A DNA stretch of 64,000 nucleotides from Burkholderiales bacterium. GTDB taxonomy: Bacteria > Pseudomonadota > Gammaproteobacteria > Burkholderiales > Casimicrobiaceae. The DNA lies in contig JAIRJZ010000005.1 in the NCBI GenBank assembly GCA_031260355.1, positions 124,001-188,000 of the forward strand, read 5' to 3'. A program made the position numbers and the translations under genes. Below are positions 59,620 to 64,000 of the stretch, one piece after another. Below the pieces are notes generated by a model. The model had not been told where the DNA came from, did not search any database, and was given only the letters and a program-made list of their open reading frames with translations. Positions within the stretch are counted from its first letter, which is position 1; every line of letters begins with the position of its first letter.

Positions 59620-59651
59620 TTGACACCGCTTAACGCCGAAGCTCCTATACT
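59620..59651 (+). promoter_or_regulatory. Candidate sigma70 promoter of the spy-cpxAR operon
   Basis: TTGACA (59620-59625) is a perfect -35 box. CTATAC (59645-59650) or TATACT (59646-59651) is the best -10, at 19 or 20 bases spacing, longer than optimal and thus consistent with an activator-dependent promoter. Confidence 0.5.
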
Positions 59652-59690
59652 GGCGTCACCTACCCGACCCCTTCACGAAAGGAGAGCACC

Positions 59691-60068
59691 ATGAAAAAGA
59701 CACTGATCATTACGGCAATCGCTCTGGCTACCACCGGCATGGCGTTAAACGCAACCGCTCAAGGGCCAAAATTCAACAATGCCGCCAACTGTCCGACAGC
59801 CAACTGCCCGGCGCCTGACTGTCCGATGGCTGCCGCCGGCGGTATGAAGGGCGGAGGCCCCGGTTATCACCGCGGCGCCGGTCGCATGATGAACGGCCTG
59901 AATCTCACTGATGCACAAAAAGCGCAAGTCCACGACATCATGGCGCAGCAGCGGGAAGAGACGCATGCGAAAATCCGCGCCGTCCTGACGCCGGAGCAGC
60001 AAGCGCTCTTCGACGCCCGCAAACAGCAACGGGACGCCCGGTTTGAGCAGCGGATGGGCGGGTTCTGA
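59691..60068 (+). CDS. Spy/CpxP-family periplasmic protein with Cys/Met-rich N-terminus
   Basis: The 125-residue protein has a signal peptide ending NATAQ. A short Cys/Met-rich stretch (NCPTANCPAPDCPMAAAGG, three cysteines) is followed by a glycine/histidine segment (GGGPGYHRGAG). The helical Spy/CpxP core has two LTxxQ-type motifs (LNLTDAQKAQV and LTPEQQALFDAR). Spy/CpxP proteins are small envelope chaperones or stress sensors. The cysteine cluster suggests metal binding, as in ZraP, but this is inferred. GAAAGGAGAGCACC precedes the ATG. Confidence 0.85.
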   Translation: MKKTLIITAIALATTGMALNATAQGPKFNNAANCPTANCPAPDCPMAAAGGMKGGGPGYHRGAGRMMNGLNLTDAQKAQVHDIMAQQREETHAKIRAVLTPEQQALFDARKQQRDARFEQRMGGF

Positions 60069-60092
60069 CCGTTGGTCGCTGACTTATCCCGG

Positions 60093-60121
60093 CAGGGGCA
60101 CGTTTTTCGTGCCCCTGTTTG
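60093..60121 (+). terminator. Strong hairpin between spy-like and cpxA-like genes
   Basis: CAGGGGCACG (60093-60102), TTTTT loop, CGTGCCCCTG (60108-60117), then TTTG. A perfect 10-bp stem with weak U-tract, 25 bases after the spy-like stop. It may act as a partial terminator, giving more spy-like mRNA than kinase mRNA. Confidence 0.75.
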
Positions 60122-60147
60122 CGATGAAATACGGTAATCTTTTTCAG

Positions 60148-61575
60148 ATGCGCTCACTGTTCTGGAAAATCTTCTGGAGCTTCTGGCTCGCCATCGTATT
60201 GATCGGCGGGCTGACATTCGTGCTCGGCCGCTGGATGGCCGAAGAGCGCTGGCTGATGTCGCTTTATCCGAACCTGTCCGCTTACGCGCCACAGTGGACG
60301 GCGCTCTACGAAAAAGAAGGTTTCGCCGCCGCGCAGCAGTTCTCGGCGCAACAGACACGCGACAACAGCATCCAGGCCAGTGTTCTCTCGGTTGACGGAG
60401 ATCTGCTGACGCCCCTGATGACACGACGCAGCACCGCTCCCGGGACGGAACCAAGGCCGGGAATGATGCAAGGAGCGGGACAAGGAACAGGGCCGGGAAT
60501 GGGGTGGGGACGCGGTATGGGGCGCGGCCTCTTGTCCCAGGAATTTCGCCGGATCAATTACGAATACACTTCGGAAAGCGGTAGCCATTACCTTTTCCGC
60601 TTTTTGCTGCCGGCCGCCCAGGTACGCGCTTGGCAATGGCGTACCTTGTTCTGGCCCCTCAACACCGTCGTCGCCCTGTTTGCGATCACCTTGGCGAGTT
60701 GGCTGCTGAGCCTGACGATCACCCGGCCGATTCACCGTCTGCGCGATGCCGTCGAGAGGCTCGGGAAAACGGATTTTCAAAGCGCCCAACTCACGCAGAT
60801 CAGCCGTCGCCACGACGAACTCGGCATGCTGGCGCGCGACTTCAACCGGATGGGCGAACACTTGCAGACGCAGATCGCCAGCCAGCGCCAGTTGCTGCGT
60901 GATGTGTCGCATGAACTACGTTCGCCGCTCGCCCGCTTGCGTATTGCGCTAGGACTGGCCGAACGCCAAGCCGAAACGCGCGAGGCCTCGCCTGAAACCT
61001 GGGAGCGGCTGCAACGCGAATGCGATCATCTCGACCGGCTGATCGATGAAATCCTGACGCTGTCGCGTTTCGATTCGCACGCCGAAGAAGCGCAGCCGGT
61101 CAATCTCAGTGCGCTGCTTCGTGAGACGCTGGCCGAATTCCCCGATCTTCCCGTCAAGCTCGACATGCCGGCCGAACTGTGGGTGCACGGCTGGCCGGGC
61201 TGGCTCGAAAAGGCGCTGTCCAACCTGTTGCGCAACGCCGCCCGTTTCAATCCGCCGGACACCGCTCTCGACCTCACCCTTGTCACCGACGGCACGACGC
61301 ACACGCTGCGGCTGCGTGACCACGGCCCCGGCTGCGACCCTGCCCTGCTGCCGCGGCTGGGCGAGCCGTTTCTGCGCGCTCCCGGACAGCGGGCGAGCGG
61401 TTACGGCCTGGGGCTGGCGATTGCCAAGCGCGCGGTCGAACGCCACGGTGGTACCATCGACTTCAGCCTGCCGCCCGATGGCGGTTTTCAGGTCGAGATC
61501 GCCCTTCCTGCGGCAACCCCGACCGCCAACGGTCTTTTGCACGATGAACGAAACTCCGATTCTTACCCTCGTTGA
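60148..61575 (+). CDS. cpxA: CpxA-like sensor histidine kinase
   Basis: The 475-residue inner-membrane kinase starts MRSLFWKIFWSFWLA. It has a first membrane helix (about 6-28) and a periplasmic loop of about 150 residues. The loop includes a glycine/methionine-rich patch near residues 107-130 (PGMMQGAGQGTGPGMGWGRG). A second helix is followed by HAMP (about 200-250), the HisKA H-box DVSHELRSPLARLR, and HATPase blocks LSNLLRNAARFNPPD and GYGLGLAIAKRAVERHGG. An ATG eight codons upstream (60124) is possible. It overlaps the regulator gene by 32 bases. Confidence 0.88.
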   Translation: MRSLFWKIFWSFWLAIVLIGGLTFVLGRWMAEERWLMSLYPNLSAYAPQWTALYEKEGFAAAQQFSAQQTRDNSIQASVLSVDGDLLTPLMTRRSTAPGTEPRPGMMQGAGQGTGPGMGWGRGMGRGLLSQEFRRINYEYTSESGSHYLFRFLLPAAQVRAWQWRTLFWPLNTVVALFAITLASWLLSLTITRPIHRLRDAVERLGKTDFQSAQLTQISRRHDELGMLARDFNRMGEHLQTQIASQRQLLRDVSHELRSPLARLRIALGLAERQAETREASPETWERLQRECDHLDRLIDEILTLSRFDSHAEEAQPVNLSALLRETLAEFPDLPVKLDMPAELWVHGWPGWLEKALSNLLRNAARFNPPDTALDLTLVTDGTTHTLRLRDHGPGCDPALLPRLGEPFLRAPGQRASGYGLGLAIAKRAVERHGGTIDFSLPPDGGFQVEIALPAATPTANGLLHDERNSDSYPR

Positions 61576-62317
61576 CGACGATCAGGCGTTGTGTGAACTG
61601 CTCGCCGGCTGGCTGACCCAGGACGGCTTTACGGTGCGTTGCTGCCACGAGGCACGCTCTGCCCTCGCCTCGCTGCGGGAGAGTCTGCCCAGCGCACTCA
61701 TCCTCGACGTGATGTTGCCCGATGGTAGCGGCCTCGATCTGCTCAGAACGTTGCGCGAATCCTACCCATCGCTGCCGGTGTTGATGCTGTCGGCACGCGG
61801 TGAGCCGCTCGACCGCGTTCTCGGCCTCGAACTGGGCGCCGACGATTACCTCGCCAAACCCTGCGATCCGCGTGAATTGACCGCTCGTCTGCGTGCCTTG
61901 CTGCGCCGCCGCGTTGCCGCGACCGGCACCACTGCCGAACCGGCCGCCCTGACGCTCGATGACGTGACGCTGCACCCACAACGCGGCATGGTCACGCTGC
62001 GCGGCTCATCGGCAATCCCTGCGGCAAACATCATCCTGACGCTGACGGAAAGCCGGGTGCTCGAAGCGTTGCTGACCCATCCCGATCAACCGATCGACAA
62101 AACCGAATTGTTCCGGGCGACGCTCGGCCGGAAGCCGACCGCTTACGACCGCAGCCTCGATGTCCACATCAGCAATCTGCGCAAAAAACTCGGCAACCAT
62201 CCCGACGGCCAGGCCCGCATCATCGGTCTGCGCGGGCGCGGCTACATGTATGTCCGGCACCCGAATTCCGGCTCCGGAAATGCGAACTCCGCTGACGAAA
62301 ACAGCATCCGCCAATGA
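61544..62317 (+). CDS. cpxR: CpxR-like OmpR-family response regulator
   Basis: The 257-residue protein has a receiver domain (acidic pocket near residues 11-13, phospho-acceptor Asp55 in LILDVMLPDG, Lys105 in LAKPCDP). It also has an OmpR-type winged helix (about residues 140-240, ending in GLRGRGYMYV). The start is inside the kinase gene, a tight overlap usual for two-component pairs. Partner of the CpxA-like kinase; the likely target is the GTAAA-type box upstream of the spy-like gene. Confidence 0.9.
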   Translation: MNETPILTLVDDDQALCELLAGWLTQDGFTVRCCHEARSALASLRESLPSALILDVMLPDGSGLDLLRTLRESYPSLPVLMLSARGEPLDRVLGLELGADDYLAKPCDPRELTARLRALLRRRVAATGTTAEPAALTLDDVTLHPQRGMVTLRGSSAIPAANIILTLTESRVLEALLTHPDQPIDKTELFRATLGRKPTAYDRSLDVHISNLRKKLGNHPDGQARIIGLRGRGYMYVRHPNSGSGNANSADENSIRQ

Positions 62318-62380
62318 CAAACGCCCTATAAAAAATCCTCTTGGGCGAAAATCGTGCCAGCCTGGCGTTATACTTAGACC

Positions 62381-63385
62381 ATGACACGATTTTCCACATT
62401 TTCTTCCGTAACCCCCGACCCCAAGCAGGTTCTGGCACTTGCCCGTCAGGTGCTCGCTACCGAAGCTCAGGCCATCGAGACACTGGCCGAACGGCTCGAT
62501 CCCGCTTTTGTCGATGCCGTCGCCCGTATCCTCGCTTGCCGGGGACGGGTCATCGTTACCGGCATGGGCAAATCCGGTCATATCGCCCGCAAAATCGCCG
62601 CCACGCTGGCGTCCACCGGCACACCGTCGTTTTTTGTTCATCCGTCCGAGGCCAGCCACGGCGACCTCGGCATGATCACGCCGCAGGATGCGGTGCTGGC
62701 GTTGTCCAACTCCGGCGAAACCGATGAGGTGATCGCGTTGATCCCGCACCTCAAGCGCGAGGGATCGGCGCTGATCGCGATGACCGGCAACCGCCATTCG
62801 ACGCTCGCCCGCGCCGCCGACGTTCATCTCGACGCTTCGGTCGAAGCGGAAGCCTGCCCGCTCGGTCTGGCACCGACCACCAGCACCACGGTCGCACTGG
62901 CGCTGGGCGACGCGCTGGCGCTGGCGCTGCTCGACGCCCGCGGCTTTTCCGCCGAGGATTTCGCCCGCTCGCATCCGGGAGGAACGCTGGGGCGCCGTCT
63001 GCTGACACGGGTGTCCGACATCATGCGCACCGGCAACGCCCTGCCGACAGTCGCGCAGACCGCAACATTGCAGGAGGCGCTGGTCGAGATCAGCAGCAAA
63101 GGTATGGGGATGACCGCCGTGCTCGATGAAGATGCCCGCGTCGTCGGTATTTTCACTGACGGCGATTTGCGCCGCTGTTTCGAGAAAGACTTGGGGCTGG
63201 CAACACCGATGCAGCAACTGATGAAAGCATCGCCGCGCACCATCAGCGCCGACCGGCTGGCCGTCGATGCGGTAGCGCTGATGGAGGCCGCGCCGAAAAT
63301 TTCGCAACTGCTGGTCGTTGACGATGCACAACATTTGGTCGGCGCGCTGCACATGCACGACCTTTTCCGGGCGAGAATTCTGTGA
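62381..63385 (+). CDS. kdsD: Arabinose-5-phosphate isomerase
   Basis: Converts ribulose 5-phosphate to arabinose 5-phosphate, the first step of Kdo synthesis. The 334-residue protein has an N-terminal SIS domain (residues about 40-175, TGMGKSGHIARKIAATLAST, ALSNSGETDEVIALIPHLK) and two C-terminal CBS domains (about 215-330). TATACT at 62369-62374 ends six bases before the ATG, and no Shine-Dalgarno site is present, so a leaderless message is possible. It overlaps kdsC by four bases. Confidence 0.95.
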   Translation: MTRFSTFSSVTPDPKQVLALARQVLATEAQAIETLAERLDPAFVDAVARILACRGRVIVTGMGKSGHIARKIAATLASTGTPSFFVHPSEASHGDLGMITPQDAVLALSNSGETDEVIALIPHLKREGSALIAMTGNRHSTLARAADVHLDASVEAEACPLGLAPTTSTTVALALGDALALALLDARGFSAEDFARSHPGGTLGRRLLTRVSDIMRTGNALPTVAQTATLQEALVEISSKGMGMTAVLDEDARVVGIFTDGDLRRCFEKDLGLATPMQQLMKASPRTISADRLAVDAVALMEAAPKISQLLVVDDAQHLVGALHMHDLFRARIL

Positions 63386-63912
63386 TGGACACCGTTCTGC
63401 TCAAACGCGCCGCCGCCGTCCGTCTGCTGGTCTGCGACGTGGACGGCGTTCTCACCGACGGTCGTATTTATTTCAACGCCGATGGCGTCGAATCGAAAGC
63501 CTTGTTCGCGGCCGATGGCGTCGGCCTCAAACTGCTGCCACGCGCCGGTATCGAGATTGCCTGGATCACCGGCAGCCGCGCCCCGGCAGTCACGCACCGC
63601 GCCCGTGCGCTCGGCGTCAACCATGTGATCATGGGTGTGTTCGACAAGCTGGCGCCATGGCGCGAACTGTGCGCGCAACTCGGCGTCACGCCGGAAGCCT
63701 GTGCCGCCATCGGCGATGATTTGCCCGATCTGCCGCTGCTCGCCGCCAGCGGCTTGGCGGTCACCGTGCCACATGCGCCCGAGGCGCTCAAACAAGCCGC
63801 CCACTATGTGACACAAACACCCGGGGGCTACGGTGCCGTGCGCGAGGCATGCGATCTGATCCTGACGGCGCAGGGAAAAGCGCCCGACATCGCCATGTTG
63901 CGGTCGGCGTAA
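63382..63912 (+). CDS. kdsC: 3-deoxy-D-manno-octulosonate 8-phosphate phosphatase
   Basis: HAD-superfamily type C0 phosphatase that releases Kdo from Kdo-8-phosphate. The 176-residue protein has the nucleophile motif LVCDVDGVLTDGRIYFN (Asp18 and Asp20), TGSRAPAVTHRARALG and CAAIGDDLPDLPLL (motif III). It overlaps kdsD by ATGA and precedes lptC, the standard kdsD-kdsC-lptC order. Confidence 0.96.
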   Translation: MMDTVLLKRAAAVRLLVCDVDGVLTDGRIYFNADGVESKALFAADGVGLKLLPRAGIEIAWITGSRAPAVTHRARALGVNHVIMGVFDKLAPWRELCAQLGVTPEACAAIGDDLPDLPLLAASGLAVTVPHAPEALKQAAHYVTQTPGGYGAVREACDLILTAQGKAPDIAMLRSA

Positions 63913-63938
63913 ACACATCGCCTGAATCGGAAGCCACC

Positions 63939-64000
63939 ATGACCACGCTGCGTGACCGTATCCACCGATGGGTTTCCTGGCTGCCGCTGTTGTTTCTGGC
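63939..64000 (+). CDS. lptC: LPS export protein LptC, N-terminal fragment (3' end outside window)
   Basis: Only the first 20 codons are present: MTTLRDRIHRWVSWLPLLFL, a basic start and a membrane helix as in LptC, the bitopic protein that passes LPS from LptB2FG to LptA. The position after kdsC supports the call; the sequence alone would be too short. Confidence 0.75.
   Translation, partial: MTTLRDRIHRWVSWLPLLFL

Overview
The window looks like a chromosomal segment of a Gram-negative betaproteobacterium with a GC content near 58-60 percent. The evidence is the pairing of lptD-surA with a divergent amgK-murU, a Neisseria/Burkholderia-type trimeric porin, a CsgG/DUF4810/DUF799 lipoprotein cluster of the neisserial GNA1162 type, dapA-bamC-purC, pheS-pheT-ihfA-merR, smc followed by zipA, and an extracellular protein with an IPTL-CTERM-like tail. 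The genus cannot be fixed from sequence alone. Nearly every gene is a core housekeeping gene. There is no prophage, transposase, CRISPR array or secretion island. The only phage-like gene is a lone S24-type repressor at 15.9-16.6 kb.

Layout. 0-2 kb: end of a D,D-carboxypeptidase gene, D-amino acid aminotransferase, LOG-family hydrolase. 2-4.5 kb: groES-groEL with a sigma70-like promoter, a CIRCE operator and a strong terminator, then tRNA-Ser(UGA). 4.5-10.3 kb: surA and lptD (outer-membrane biogenesis) divergent from amgK-murU (peptidoglycan sugar recycling). 10.3-13.9 kb: prlC, a glutaredoxin-like protein, exonuclease III. 14-16.6 kb: AI-2E family permease, an unknown exported protein, the S24 repressor. 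17-20.6 kb: dapA-bamC-MBL hydrolase-purC on the minus strand. 20.7-24.4 kb: membrane protein and the three-lipoprotein cluster. 24.7-30 kb: gtrA, rlmD, azlCD, tsaB-rimI-udg. 30.4-34.6 kb: nrdA-nrdB. 35-40.6 kb: smc, an alkD-like gene and zipA. 41-46.9 kb: porin, pheST, ihfA, merR. 47-51.6 kb: TauE/SafE-like protein, NosL-like protein, thiD, thiE, and thiM behind a TPP riboswitch. 52-57.2 kb: membrane protein, icd, rluE, pcnB, folK, a flavin-binding-fold protein. 57.6-62.3 kb: an adhesin-like IPTL-CTERM protein and a Spy-CpxA-CpxR-like envelope stress operon. 62.4-64 kb: kdsD-kdsC-lptC start (Kdo and LPS export).

Envelope construction is the main theme: LptD, SurA, BamC, KdsD, KdsC, LptC, AmgK, MurU, the D,D-carboxypeptidase, the porin and the Cpx-like stress system. 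Legible control sites include CIRCE, a TPP riboswitch with a visible anti-Shine-Dalgarno helix, a CpxR-like box on the spy promoter, and DnaA and NrdR-like boxes between nrdA and smc.

The least explained part of the window is the non-coding DNA. More than ten intergenic gaps are filled by a mosaic of related repeat modules: GC-rich CTCCCCTTGAGGGGAG-type hairpins, inverted pairs around TCATTCTGCGCG...AGAATCC, and an end motif GGTTCAAATGCGTAC. One module appears to have been absorbed into the 3' end of rlmD.
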